From: Methylobacterium sp. PvR107
GTDB taxonomy: Bacteria > Pseudomonadota > Alphaproteobacteria > Rhizobiales > Beijerinckiaceae
NCBI RefSeq assembly: GCF_017833295.1
Contig: NZ_JAFIBW010000001.1
Span: forward strand, 1,860,001-1,924,000
Direction: 5' to 3'
Length of the DNA: 64,000 nt
The position numbers were made by a program, and so were the translations under genes. Every line of letters begins with the position of its first letter. Position 1 is the stretch's first letter. Below are positions 35,849 through 46,418 of the stretch, in pieces. The notes beneath the pieces were generated by a model. The model was not told where the DNA came from. It made no database searches and worked only from the letters and a program-made list of their open reading frames with translations.

Positions 35849-36706
35849 TCAGCCCTGGCGCGCCGTCTCGATGTACAATTCGCGCAGGCGCCGGGTCAGC
35901 GGGCCGGGCCGGCCTTCGCCGATCCGCTTCCCGTCGATCTCCACAACCGGCATCACGAAGGCCGAGGCGCTGGTGTAGAACGCCTCCTGAGCTTCGTAGG
36001 CCTCGGCAACCGGGATCAGCCGCTCCTCGATCCGCAGATCCGCCTCCTGGGCGAGCCGCAGAACCGAAGCCCGGGTTATGCCGGGCAGCAGGGCCGTGGA
36101 TAGCGGGCGGGTCACGAGAACCCGCTCGCGGCTGACGATGAAGGCCGTGGACGACGAGCCCTCCGTCACCGCCCCGTCCTCGACCATCCAGGCCTCGGCG
36201 ACACCGGCCTCGGCCGCCTGCTGCTTGGCGAGCACCTGCGCCAACAGGGCCACCGACTTGATGTCCCGACGCTTCCAGCGCAGGTCCTCGACGGTGATCA
36301 CCCGGGCGCCGCTCTCGGCGAGCGGGTTGGCCAGCACGGTCTTGGCCTGCGTGAACATCATCACGGTCGGCGCGACATCGCCTTTCGGGAAAGCGAAGTC
36401 GCGCTCGGCGACGCCGCGCGTCACCTGCATGTAGACGAGCCCCTCGGCGACGCCGTTGCGGGCGACCAGCTCGGTCTGCAGGCGCTCCCAGCCGGCGGCA
36501 TCGTGCGGGTTGCGGATGCCGATCTCTCCCAGGGAGCGATCGAGGCGCGCGAGATGCGCGGCGTTGTCGACGAGCATGCCGTCGATGATCGCGGAGACCT
36601 CGTAGATCCCGTCCGCGAACAGGAAGCCGCGATCCATGATCGGCACACGGGCCTCCTCGAAGGGAAGGAATGCGCCGTTGAGGTAGACGATGCGGGGTGA
36701 GGTCAC
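35849..36706 (-). CDS. dat: Class IV aminotransferase, probable D-amino acid aminotransferase
   Basis: A 285-residue PLP enzyme of the branched-chain/D-amino acid aminotransferase fold. It starts VTSPRIVYLNGAFLPFEEA at a GTG with AGGAAGG upstream; has the MDRGFLFADGIYEV segment, the active-site Lys in WKRRDIKSV, the EAWMVEDGAVTEGSSS region and the PGITR motif that binds the cofactor phosphate. The sequence is closer to D-alanine aminotransferases (about 285 residues) than to the longer BCAT. It may supply D-glutamate or D-alanine for the cell wall. Confidence 0.88.
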   Translation of the reverse strand: MTSPRIVYLNGAFLPFEEARVPIMDRGFLFADGIYEVSAIIDGMLVDNAAHLARLDRSLGEIGIRNPHDAAGWERLQTELVARNGVAEGLVYMQVTRGVAERDFAFPKGDVAPTVMMFTQAKTVLANPLAESGARVITVEDLRWKRRDIKSVALLAQVLAKQQAAEAGVAEAWMVEDGAVTEGSSSTAFIVSRERVLVTRPLSTALLPGITRASVLRLAQEADLRIEERLIPVAEAYEAQEAFYTSASAFVMPVVEIDGKRIGEGRPGPLTRRLRELYIETARQG

Positions 36707-36756
36707 GGATTGCCTTCCTGTGTTCGTCGCGGGCCCAAGCAGGAATCGTGCGGCGC

Positions 36757-38064
36757 TCAGGGCGCGCCGAACACCCGCGAGAAGATCGTGTCCACGTGCT
36801 TGAAGTGGTAGCCGAGATCGAAGCACTCCTCGATCTGCTCCGGCGCGAGCGCCGCGGTGACCTCGGGATCGGCCTTGAGGAGCGCCAGGAAGTCGCCCTC
36901 CCCGCGCCAGACCGGCATCGCGTTGCGCTGGACCAGACGGTAGGCATCCTCGCGCGACACGCCGGCCTGCGTGAGCGCCAGCAGGACCCGCTGCGAATGG
37001 ACGAGGCCGCCGAGCCGGTCGAGGTTCTTCTGCATGTTGGCCGGGTAGATCAGCAGCTTCTCGATCACGCCGGTCATGCGGGCGAGCGCAAAGTCGAGGG
37101 TCACGGTCGCGTCCGGGCCGATCATCCGCTCGACCGACGAGTGCGAGATGTCGCGCTCGTGCCAGAGCGCCACGTTCTCGAGCGCCGGCGTGACGTAGCC
37201 GCGGACCATGCGGGCGAGGCCGGTGATGTTCTCGGTGAGCACCGGGTTGCGCTTGTGCGGCATGGCCGAGGAGCCCTTCTGACCCTCGGAGAAGAACTCC
37301 TCGGCCTCCAGCACCTCGGTGCGCTGAAGGTGGCGGATCTCGATGGCGAGTCGCTCCAGCGACGAGGCGACGACGCCGAGCGTGGCGAAGAACATCGCGT
37401 GCCGGTCGCGCGGGATGACCTGGGTTGAGACCGGTTCGGCGGTCAGGCCCATCTTCTCGGCGACGTATTGCTCCACGCGCGGGTCGATGTTGGCGAAGGT
37501 GCCGACGGCTCCGGAGATCGCGCAGGTGGCGACCTCCGCGCGGGCCGCCACGAGCCGGCTCCGGTTGCGCTCGAACTCGGCATAGGCCTGGGCGAGCTTC
37601 AGCCCGAAGGTCACCGGTTCCGCATGGATGCCGTGCGAGCGGCCGATGGTGGGCGTGAGCTTGTGCTCGTAGGCCCGCGCCTTCAGGGCGGACAGCAGCG
37701 CGTCCACATCGGCGATGAGGATGTCGGCCGCGCGCACGAGTTGCACGTTGAGGCAGGTGTCGAGCACGTCCGAGGAGGTCATGCCCTGGTGGACGAAGCG
37801 CGCCTCGGGACCGACGATCTCGGCGAGATGCGTCAGGAACGCGATCACGTCGTGCTTCGTCACGGCCTCGATGGCGTCGATCCGGGCCACGTCGAAGATG
37901 GCGTCCCTGCCCTTCGCCCAGACGGTCTCGGCGGCCTCCTTCGGCACCACGCCGATCTCGGCCAGCGCGGTCGTCGCGTGCGCCTCGATCTCGAACCAGA
38001 TCCGGAACCGGCTCTCGGGCGACCAGATCGCGGTCATCGCGGGGCGGCTATAGCGGGGGATCAT
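36757..38064 (-). CDS. purB: Adenylosuccinate lyase
   Basis: A 435-residue lyase that splits SAICAR and adenylosuccinate in purine synthesis. It begins MIPRYSRPAMTAIWSPESRF and has the family signature GSSAMPHKRNP, the TSSDVLDTC segment and the catalytic His in GRSHGIHAEPVTFG. Length and motifs are complete. It is the upstream neighbour of the aminotransferase, after 50 bases, probably cotranscribed. Confidence 0.97.
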   Translation of the reverse strand: MIPRYSRPAMTAIWSPESRFRIWFEIEAHATTALAEIGVVPKEAAETVWAKGRDAIFDVARIDAIEAVTKHDVIAFLTHLAEIVGPEARFVHQGMTSSDVLDTCLNVQLVRAADILIADVDALLSALKARAYEHKLTPTIGRSHGIHAEPVTFGLKLAQAYAEFERNRSRLVAARAEVATCAISGAVGTFANIDPRVEQYVAEKMGLTAEPVSTQVIPRDRHAMFFATLGVVASSLERLAIEIRHLQRTEVLEAEEFFSEGQKGSSAMPHKRNPVLTENITGLARMVRGYVTPALENVALWHERDISHSSVERMIGPDATVTLDFALARMTGVIEKLLIYPANMQKNLDRLGGLVHSQRVLLALTQAGVSREDAYRLVQRNAMPVWRGEGDFLALLKADPEVTAALAPEQIEECFDLGYHFKHVDTIFSRVFGAP

Positions 38065-38171
38065 GAAGGCCTCGGCACGGTCCGGATTGCGTGCGAGGCC
38101 GGTAGCATGCGCCGGGCCGGCCGCTCAATGCATACGGATCATGCCCGTGGGACGCGGCATGTGCAGCGATC

Positions 38172-38918
38172 TCACGCGGTCCGCATCCAGCCCTGCCCCA
38201 TCAGCCGCTCCTGAGGCCGGAAGCGGGACTTGTAATCCATCTTGCGCGAGCCCTCGACCCAGTAGCCGAGATACAAATACGGCAGACCGAGTTCGCGGGC
38301 CCGGCGGATATGGTCGAGGATCATGAAGGTCCCCGGCGAGCGCCCGGCCTCCGTCGGATCGTAGAACGAGTAGACCATCGACAGCCCGTCGGCGAGGACA
38401 TCTGTCAGGCAGAAGGCCAGCGGCGGGCCCGAACCGCGCCCGGTGATCGCCGTGTCTGGGCCGTGCCGTCGATACGAGACCAAGTGCGTGTCGACGTGGC
38501 TGTCCTCGACCATCATGGCGTAGTCGAGGACGGTCATGTCGACCATGCCGCCGTCGCCGTGGCGCGCGTCGAGGTATCGGCGGAACAGGGCGTACTGCTC
38601 CGAGGCTGGCCGGTTCGGCTCCGCTGTGCCGACCCAATCCGTGTTGCGGGCCAGGATGCGCCGCTGGCTCGCGCTCGGCATAAAATCATCGACGACGACA
38701 CGCACGGAGACGCAGGCGCGGCAGGTCTCGCAAGCGGGACGATAGGCGATGGTCTGCGAGCGGCGAAAGCCGCCCTGGGTCAGGATCTCGTTCAGGTCGC
38801 GGGCTCGGCGCCCGACCAAGTGGGTGAACACCTTCCGCTCCTCCTGGCCCGGAAGGTAGGGGCACGGCGAAGGCGCGGTGAGATAAAATTGCGGCGTATC
38901 GCGGGGATGGCTGGTCAC
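38172..38918 (-). CDS. bpt: Aspartate/glutamate leucyltransferase (Bpt)
   Basis: A 248-residue aminoacyl-tRNA-protein transferase that adds Leu from leucyl-tRNA to N-terminal Asp or Glu of proteins in the N-degron pathway. It starts [20 protein letters not shown]; the cysteine-rich part reads [16 protein letters not shown]; the catalytic half has [20 protein letters not shown]. This is the form in alphaproteobacteria. The gene lies on the minus strand between purB and the RDD gene. Confidence 0.93.
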   Translation of the reverse strand: MTSHPRDTPQFYLTAPSPCPYLPGQEERKVFTHLVGRRARDLNEILTQGGFRRSQTIAYRPACETCRACVSVRVVVDDFMPSASQRRILARNTDWVGTAEPNRPASEQYALFRRYLDARHGDGGMVDMTVLDYAMMVEDSHVDTHLVSYRRHGPDTAITGRGSGPPLAFCLTDVLADGLSMVYSFYDPTEAGRSPGTFMILDHIRRARELGLPYLYLGYWVEGSRKMDYKSRFRPQERLMGQGWMRTA

Positions 38919-39043
38919 GCTTCTTCTGGACTCTGCGCCGGATGCAGCCTCTCGGTGCCGGCTTATCAGTGTACAGGTGGCGTGGCCGGGCTCAATGCCC
39001 CCGGCCGGCCGGCCCGCGGGTTTTTCGTCGCGTCAGAACGTCC

Positions 39044-39532
39044 TCAGCGCGCGTGGACGACCGCGAGGCCGAGCAGCAGGTCGTGACCGAGCCGCCGGTC
39101 GGACCGCATCAGCCCGAAGGCGATGTCGACGCACCAGAGCAGGAAGGTCGAGATCGCCACGTAGAACAGCAGCGCGTGGACGGCCGCCGAGATGATGTCG
39201 ACCCGCGCCCCGCTCTCGGGCGCGATGGTCCGCAGCCCCATCAGCCGCTGGCCGATCGTGCTCTGCTTCGCGCCGCCGACCGTGATCGCGCTGTAGATGA
39301 TCCCGCTCGCCGGCAGAATGGCGAAAAGAGTCCAGCCCAGACCGAAGGTCACGACGCCGACGACGGTGATCAGCAGCGTCAGCAGGACCGTGAACCCGAA
39401 GATGAACAGGATATCGAGGAGATACGCCATAGTCCGGCCGCCGAGGCTCGCCCGGACGAACGGCACGGGCAGCGAAGCCGCGTAGTCGGGTGAATCGAAG
39501 CGCGGTGCGTAGCCGGGTTGAGGGTTCTGCAT
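39044..39532 (-). CDS. RDD family membrane protein
   Basis: A 162-residue protein with four likely membrane segments and a cytoplasmic N-terminus (MQNPQPGYAPRFDSPDY). The segment RASLGGRTMAYLLDILFIF opens the RDD domain and GQRLMGLRTIAPESG closes the central part. RDD proteins are often ion exporters or transport-linked, but the role here is unknown. The ATG at 39532 is chosen with AGGA upstream. Confidence 0.85.
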   Translation of the reverse strand: MQNPQPGYAPRFDSPDYAASLPVPFVRASLGGRTMAYLLDILFIFGFTVLLTLLITVVGVVTFGLGWTLFAILPASGIIYSAITVGGAKQSTIGQRLMGLRTIAPESGARVDIISAAVHALLFYVAISTFLLWCVDIAFGLMRSDRRLGHDLLLGLAVVHAR

Positions 39533-39611
39533 GGTGTCGCGTCCTGCAAGCGAGGCTGCGCCGATCAGGTAGGTGCGCGTCGCGAAAGCCGCAAGGGCGG
39601 AGGGGTCTCCG

Positions 39612-41044
<1,433 letters not shown>

Positions 41045-41245
41045 CTACGGTTCGCGCGGGCAATGCCGCGGACGGCCGGCGCACCGGCGCCGAAGCCATC
41101 GGACTAGCATAGGGGGCGGACGGGGCGAAACCCGACCGTTGACGTCGGGCGACAGAACCGCTTCAACCCGGCGCATCCCTCACCGATCGACCTGGATCCC
41201 GTCCCCGATCATGAACCGGCTCTCCGCACCCGCGAGCGCGTCCTA

Positions 41246-41704
41246 GTGCCCGGCTACCTTCCGATCCGGCGCAAGGCGACCCGGCCCGGCGAGATCCCCA
41301 CCGACCGGATCGAGCGCGCCCAAGGGCCTGCGCCTGGCACATGGGACACGGTGCTCGTCTGGTTCATGCGCCTCACTGCGCTTGCCTGGCTCGTCAAGAG
41401 CATCCTGGCCTGGGCAACGATCCTCGACGTGCTTCCCGGCGCGCGGCCGTTCGAAGTCGAGCCCTTCGGACGACAGGCGGCGATCGTCTATTTCGCGGTG
41501 GTCGACGCCGCGGCGGCGATCGGGCTGTGGCTTACCAGTTCCTGGGGCGGCGTGATCTGGCTGCTCGCCGTGACGTCGGCCATGACGCTCGCGGTTCTCA
41601 CGCCGCAACTTCTGCCGCTTCCGGTTCCTCTGCTCGTATTCGGTGCCAGCGTTGTGACGTTGTACTTCCTGCTCTCCTGGCTCGCCGCTCAGGAAGCACG
41701 GTGA
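41246..41704 (+). CDS. DUF6163-like membrane protein
   Basis: A 152-residue protein with four membrane segments: VLVWFMRLTALAWLVKSIL, IVYFAVVDAAAAIGLWLTS, VIWLLAVTSAMTLAVL and LLVFGASVVTLYFLLSWL. The N-terminal 30 residues are polar. The pattern fits the DUF6163 family of Hyphomicrobiales, usually adjacent to the LdtR regulator gene as here. GTG start. Function unknown. Confidence 0.75.
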   Translation: MPGYLPIRRKATRPGEIPTDRIERAQGPAPGTWDTVLVWFMRLTALAWLVKSILAWATILDVLPGARPFEVEPFGRQAAIVYFAVVDAAAAIGLWLTSSWGGVIWLLAVTSAMTLAVLTPQLLPLPVPLLVFGASVVTLYFLLSWLAAQEAR

Positions 41705-41848
41705 ACGAAATGTTTTGATCTTCGCTTCAGTTTGTCTTTACCTCGAAGAGTAAATCGCGAATTCATCCTGTCGCTTAAATCGCCTTTCATTCCCGAGCCC
41801 TAGCTTCACCAACATGAGCCGCCCCGCATTGTATGGAGGTGGCACCAG

Positions 41849-41866
41849 ATGGCGAGGCAGAGATGA
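41849..41866 (+). CDS. Mini-ORF (MARQR) overlapping the ldtR start
   Basis: ATG-GCG-AGG-CAG-AGA-TGA. It follows a perfect GGAGGT sequence by eight bases, and its TGA overlaps the ATG of ldtR (ATGA). It may feed ribosomes into ldtR by termination-reinitiation. Confidence 0.4.
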   Translation: MARQR

Positions 41867-42375
41867 AGACCCAGAGCGCCCGAGTCGCGAAGATCGAGGC
41901 TCCCGAAGAGGCGTCGACCGCGAAAGGCTCCTACCTGGAGGCACTTCACCTCGTGGAGCGGCTGCACCGGCGACTGCTCGACGTGATCAAGGACGAGTTC
42001 GAACGCCGCGGCCGGGAGGACGTCAACAGCGTCCAGGCGCTGCTCCTCTACAACATCGGCGACAAGGAACTGACCGCGAGCGAGTTGCGGACCAAGGGCT
42101 ACTATCTCGGCTCCAACGTCTCCTACAACGTCAAGAAGCTCGTCGAGGCCGGCTATCTGCACCACGCCCGCTCGAAGACCGATCGCCGCTCGGTCCGGAT
42201 CAGCCTGACCGACAAGGGCCGTCAGGTGCACGAGATCATCCAGGGGCTCTACGACAAGCACGCCCGCACGATCGCGCCGATCGGCGGCATCTCGGACGAC
42301 GATTTCGGCCGGCTGAATCAGGCACTGGGTCGTCTCGAGCGCTTCTGGACCGACCAGATCCGCTACCGCCTCTGA
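41863..42375 (+). CDS. ldtR: LdtR-like MarR family transcriptional regulator
   Basis: A 170-residue winged-helix protein. The conserved part starts with YLEALHLVERLHRRLLDVIK and includes VNSVQALLLYNIGDKELTA and GYYLGSNVSYNVKKLV, the recognised LdtR signature; LdtR controls cell-wall L,D-transpeptidase and stress genes in Rhizobiales. The ATG at 41863 is chosen; the longer frame from 41833 is possible. A five-codon frame starting at 41849 with the GGAGGT site at 41835-41840 stops exactly at this ATG. Confidence 0.88.
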   Translation: MKTQSARVAKIEAPEEASTAKGSYLEALHLVERLHRRLLDVIKDEFERRGREDVNSVQALLLYNIGDKELTASELRTKGYYLGSNVSYNVKKLVEAGYLHHARSKTDRRSVRISLTDKGRQVHEIIQGLYDKHARTIAPIGGISDDDFGRLNQALGRLERFWTDQIRYRL

Positions 42376-42382
42376 CGATCCG

Positions 42383-43033
42383 TCAGAGGTTGAGAAGGCC
42401 CAGGATCCCTGCGATCACCGCGTAGGCGAACCCGGCATTGATGGCGACCCCGAACAGGCCGATCACGAGGCCGCCCAAGACGACGATGCCGTCGCGCTCG
42501 ACGAGTCCGAGACCGACGAGGCAGACGGCGAGACCCAGAGGGATCTGTCCCACGATGGGCGCGGCCACGATCAGCGCCAGCGCCAGGGCCAGCAGGACGA
42601 TCCCCATGCCGCGCATGCCGAGCGCGGTTTCGAAGACGCTCACGCGCGGTCGCGACCAGCGCTCCAGCCGCTTCAGGATCGGCACCGCACGGGTGACCGC
42701 GCGCCGCACGTCAGCGAGCGCGATGGAGCGGCCGAGCAACATGCGCGGCAGCCAGGGCGCCGACATGCCGGCCGCGATCTGAATCGCCACGAGCAGCAGA
42801 AGCAGGCCGCAGATTAGCGGGATCGGCGGCGGCATCGGCAGGCAGTTCGGCAGCCCGAGCAGCACGACCAGCAGCGCAAAGGCACGATCCCTGAGGACCG
42901 CAACGATGTCGCCCACGGTGAGGCGCTCGCCCTCCTGGCTTGCCAGCACCGTGAGGACGTCCGACGTTCGTGCACCGGAGGTCAAGGATCCGCCAACCTT
43001 CGCTTTCCAGCCGCGGGCTCTAGCCGAGATCAT
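42383..43033 (-). CDS. exoD: ExoD family membrane protein
   Basis: A 216-residue protein of the ExoD (exopolysaccharide synthesis) family. After a polar N-terminus it has SDVLTVLASQEGERLTVGDIVAVLRDRAF followed by the membrane segment LVVLLGLPNCLPMPPPIPLI, with the conserved LPNxLPxPPxP pattern, two more helices and an amphipathic end. The start is uncertain: an ATG at 43033 is used, but no ribosome site is evident and other starts exist. The gene is convergent with ldtR (7 bases apart). Confidence 0.82.
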   Translation of the reverse strand: MISARARGWKAKVGGSLTSGARTSDVLTVLASQEGERLTVGDIVAVLRDRAFALLVVLLGLPNCLPMPPPIPLICGLLLLLVAIQIAAGMSAPWLPRMLLGRSIALADVRRAVTRAVPILKRLERWSRPRVSVFETALGMRGMGIVLLALALALIVAAPIVGQIPLGLAVCLVGLGLVERDGIVVLGGLVIGLFGVAINAGFAYAVIAGILGLLNL

Positions 43034-43278
43034 CTGGCACGCCAAGCACGGCAGATTCGCGACAGCGCAACGGCTTCCGACCGGCAGGCGATGGCCGCCA
43101 TCAGCCAACCATGTAAATTTCAAGTAGAAATTTGGACCTGCACGTGGAAGTCCAAGCATTCACGCTGCAACCTGCGCAAGAATTCGATGTTTTCGGTTGA
43201 TCTCCCAAACCCGCGCCTGTCAATCAGCACTGATTCACCTAAGTTTTCTGCCCTCAGATCAAGGGTCAGAATCTTGCG

Positions 43279-43998
43279 ATGCGATTCGATCTTACCTGGA
43301 TGCGCAAATTTGTGGTTTGCGTTGTGGTTTTTGCTTCGGCCTACGGTGTGCATCCGCTCGCGACTTCCGCTGGGGAGATCGACACGCTGTTGTTTGGCAG
43401 CCTCGATGCGAGCGCAGCGACCTTCCTGACCCTCGGGGCGAAGGCTGCGTGGGGGCCCCTCAATCATGACGGTTTCGTTGCGCTCGCAAGTCTCGGCGGC
43501 GGGGTTCGTGACGAACGCGGATCCACCGAGGCACGCCAGCGTTACACGGCGAGCGCCGCCCTGGTCATCGGCTATCAATGGTTCTTCGATTGGGGGGTCA
43601 TCGCTGCCTACGCGGGTCCCGAGGGCATCCGGGAGATGCTCCTCCATGGTCGGGGGCTCGCCGAGCTTGAACCGCACTTCGGCCTTCGGCTGCAGGGCGA
43701 GATTTGGGCGCGACCGACGCAGGCCACGCTCGTGCAGGCGGGCGTGGTGGCGGGCTCGGCGCGCGACAGCGTGTGGGCGCGCCTCGCGTGGGGCTACCGC
43801 TTCTGCGATACGTATGTCGGCCCGGAGGTGGCCGCCTACACAGACGCCACAGGCTATCGCAAATGGAACCTCGGCCTGCACGGCACGGACTTCACCATGG
43901 GTCGATACAGCTTCCGGGTGTCGGCGGGCCTGCAATCCGAGACCGGCCGGCGTACACCCGGTCCCTATCTGGCACTCGCCGTGTGGTCGCCCTGGTGA
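43279..43998 (+). CDS. bcsS: Cellulose biosynthesis protein BcsS
   Basis: A 239-residue exported protein; the signal peptide runs to about residue 31 (ATSA-GEID). The mature part is predicted beta-rich, with WGPLNHDGFVALASLGGG, YTASAALVIGYQWFF and the closing SFRVSAGLQSETGRR and YLALAVW strands, the pattern of BcsS outer-membrane beta-barrel-like proteins from alphaproteobacterial cellulose loci. No cellulose synthase genes are nearby. Its last 34 bases overlap the end of the photolyase gene on the other strand. Confidence 0.8.
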   Translation: MRFDLTWMRKFVVCVVVFASAYGVHPLATSAGEIDTLLFGSLDASAATFLTLGAKAAWGPLNHDGFVALASLGGGVRDERGSTEARQRYTASAALVIGYQWFFDWGVIAAYAGPEGIREMLLHGRGLAELEPHFGLRLQGEIWARPTQATLVQAGVVAGSARDSVWARLAWGYRFCDTYVGPEVAAYTDATGYRKWNLGLHGTDFTMGRYSFRVSAGLQSETGRRTPGPYLALAVWSPW

Positions 43999-45569
43999 AG
44001 CGGGCCGGGCTCGCTGCTCAATGCCTCCAGGAAGAACGCCGCGTCGCGCCGAATCTCGTCCCGGCGCTTGTCGCCCAGACCGCGAAGGGTCCGATACGGC
44101 ATGGCCATCCGCTGGTTGCCGGCCAGGCGGTCCTCGTTTTCGATCAGGAAGTTCCAGTACAGATAGTTGAACGGGCAGGCGTCCGGCCCGGACTTTACCT
44201 TCACGTCGTACGCGCAGGCCGCACAATAGTCCGACATCCGATCGATATAGGCGCCCGAAGCAGCGTAGGGCTTCGAGCCCATCACGCCCCCGTCGGCCCA
44301 GAGAACCATCCCGTGCACGTTGGGCAGCTCGACCCATTCATAGGCGTCGGCGAAGACGATCAGGTACCACGCCTCGACCTGGACCGGGTCGAGCCCGGCG
44401 ATCAGGGCGAAGTTGCCGGTGACCATAAGGCGCTGGATATGGTGGGCGTAGGCGTGTGCGCGGGTGTCCGAGACGACCTGCGCGATGCAGTTGAGCTTGG
44501 TTTCGCCCGACCAGTAGAACCACGGCAGGGCGCGTCTGGCTTGAAGCGCGTTGGTCTCGCGGTAACCGGGCATCCGCGCCCAGTAGACGCCCCGTACATA
44601 TTCCCGCCAGCCGAGGACCTGCCGAATGAACCCCTCGACGCAGTTCAGCGGTGCGGCTCCCTCGCGGTAGGCCCGCTCCGCAGCCCAGCAGACCTCCTCG
44701 GCAGTGAGCAGACCGGTATTCAGGGCTGGCGACAGCAGCGCGTGATAGAGGAAGGGCGCGCCGGTCTTCATCGCGTCCTGATAGTCGCCGAAGGTCGGCA
44801 GGCAGCCGACGACAAAATGCTTGAGCGCCGCCAGCGCGTCGGCCCGCGTCACCGGCCACGAGAAGGCCGTCAGGTCGCCGAAATGGTCGCCGAACTCCTG
44901 CTCCACGAGGGCGATGACTTCACGCGTCAGCGCGTCCGGCTGAAAGCCGATCCGGTCCGGCGGACGATGCGTCTTCGGCAGACGCTTCCGGTTGTCGGGA
45001 TCGAAGTTCCAGCGGCCGCCTGCGGGTTCGGCACCATCCATGAGCAGGCCGGTCCGGCGGCGCATGCCGCGATAGAAGGTCTCCATGCGCAGGTGTTGCC
45101 GGCCCTCGGCCCAGCGGGCGAAATCCTCCCGCGGGCACAGGAAGCGGTTATCGGACCGGATCTCGAGCGGAACCGGCAGGGTTTCTCGCCAGTCCTGCAT
45201 CATCTCCCAGACGCGCCACTCGCCGGGCTCGGTGACCACGACCCGTTGCGGCCGGTGCCGCGCGACCGCGCGCTCCAGCTCGCCGGTGAAGCTGCCGGTA
45301 TTGCCGGCCTCGGTCAGCCGCACGTAATCGATCGTGATCCCCTCCGCCTCCAGTTCGGCCGCGAAGTGGCGCATGGCGGCGAACAGGAAGGCGATCTTCT
45401 GCTTGTGGTGGCGGACATAGGTCGCCTCGTCGCGCACCTCGACTAGCAGGACGACATCGTGCTCGGGATCGACGTCCACGAGACTGGAGACGCGCCGAGA
45501 GAGCTGGTCGCCGAGGACGAAGCGCAGCGTCGACCGGGCCTTGCGCGGCAGGGACGCTCTTGCCGGCAT
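43965..45569 (-). CDS. phrB: FeS-type cryptochrome/(6-4) photolyase (PhrB family)
   Basis: A 534-residue protein beginning with LRFVLGDQLSRRVSSL, the N-terminal domain of FeS-BCP photolyases. The four cysteines that bind the 4Fe-4S cluster are placed in LNCVEGF, YCAACAY and DACPFNY, as in Agrobacterium PhrB. The FAD-binding C-terminal part has GWREYVRGVYWARM and HHIQRLMVTGNFALIAG. It repairs UV lesions using light. The gene is followed on the same side by an SDR gene upstream and overlaps bcsS at its 3' end. Confidence 0.93.
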   Translation of the reverse strand: MPARASLPRKARSTLRFVLGDQLSRRVSSLVDVDPEHDVVLLVEVRDEATYVRHHKQKIAFLFAAMRHFAAELEAEGITIDYVRLTEAGNTGSFTGELERAVARHRPQRVVVTEPGEWRVWEMMQDWRETLPVPLEIRSDNRFLCPREDFARWAEGRQHLRMETFYRGMRRRTGLLMDGAEPAGGRWNFDPDNRKRLPKTHRPPDRIGFQPDALTREVIALVEQEFGDHFGDLTAFSWPVTRADALAALKHFVVGCLPTFGDYQDAMKTGAPFLYHALLSPALNTGLLTAEEVCWAAERAYREGAAPLNCVEGFIRQVLGWREYVRGVYWARMPGYRETNALQARRALPWFYWSGETKLNCIAQVVSDTRAHAYAHHIQRLMVTGNFALIAGLDPVQVEAWYLIVFADAYEWVELPNVHGMVLWADGGVMGSKPYAASGAYIDRMSDYCAACAYDVKVKSGPDACPFNYLYWNFLIENEDRLAGNQRMAMPYRTLRGLGDKRRDEIRRDAAFFLEALSSEPGPLHQGDHTASAR

Positions 45570-45573
45570 CGCC

Positions 45574-46308
45574 TCAGCCCTTGGTTCGCAGGGTCGAGCG
45601 ACCGCCGTCGACGCCGATCACCTGACCGGTGATCCAGCCGGCTTCGTCGGAGACCAGAAAGGCGGCCAGCGCACCGACATCCTCCGGTCGTCCGAGGCGC
45701 TGGAGCGCGTGCATCGCGGCGATTCCCTGGGTCAGGGTCTCGTTTCCGGTGATCGCCGCAGCAAGCGGCGTGCGGGTCAATGACGGCGCGAGCACGTTGA
45801 CGCGGATCTGGGGCGCAAGCTCGGCGGCAAGGGAGAGCGCCAGCCCCTCGACGGCCCCCTTGGCCATCGCGACCGAAGCATGAGCCGCGAAGCCCTGCGC
45901 GGCGGCGACCGTCGAGAACAGGACGACGCCCGAACCGCTTTCACCGGCGCCGGCCTTAAGCGCAGCAGCGGCAGCCTGAACGGCCGAGAAGGCGCCCAAG
46001 GCGTTGATCCGAAAATCGTGCTCGGCATCCTCACGGGTCAGGCGACCCAGGGGACGCAGGTTGATGGTGCCGACCGCGTAGACGAGGCCCGCCAAACTCG
46101 CGCCCGCGGCCTCCGTCGCCGCGGCGAAGAAGGCGGGATCGGCGACATCGCCGGCGCTGAACGTCGTCTCGCCGAGTTCATCGGCGGCGCTCGACAGGCG
46201 GGCGGGGTCCCGGGCGGCCAGATGCAGGGCGTACCCCCGCGCCCGCAGAGCCCGCGCCGTTGCGAGGCCGATTCCGCCCGTCCCGCCGTAGATCATCACT
46301 CGAGACAC
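45574..46308 (-). CDS. Short-chain dehydrogenase/reductase
   Basis: A 244-residue SDR. Starts VSRVMIYGGTGGIGLATARAL with the TGxxxGIG-type motif (GGTGGIG), then ALHLAARDPARLSSAADEL, the NALGAFSAVQ segment and the active-site Ser in LFSTVAA, but the usual Tyr-x-x-x-Lys is replaced by HASVAMAKGAVEGL, where Val replaces Tyr. This suggests a changed or lost activity. The end INVLAPSLTRTPL is typical. Start at GTG 46308 with AGGGGG upstream is preferred. Four bases from the photolyase gene. Confidence 0.85.
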   Translation of the reverse strand: MSRVMIYGGTGGIGLATARALRARGYALHLAARDPARLSSAADELGETTFSAGDVADPAFFAAATEAAGASLAGLVYAVGTINLRPLGRLTREDAEHDFRINALGAFSAVQAAAAALKAGAGESGSGVVLFSTVAAAQGFAAHASVAMAKGAVEGLALSLAAELAPQIRVNVLAPSLTRTPLAAAITGNETLTQGIAAMHALQRLGRPEDVGALAAFLVSDEAGWITGQVIGVDGGRSTLRTKG

Positions 46309-46418
46309 GCGGAGCCCCCTGCTACCCATTCCGACCCGATGAAGGTAAGGCCGATGGCGCTCTCGGGCAGGCGGCCGGGACCGCGCCCTCCACGTGCACA
46401 AGGTCGCAGGCGGGAAGC

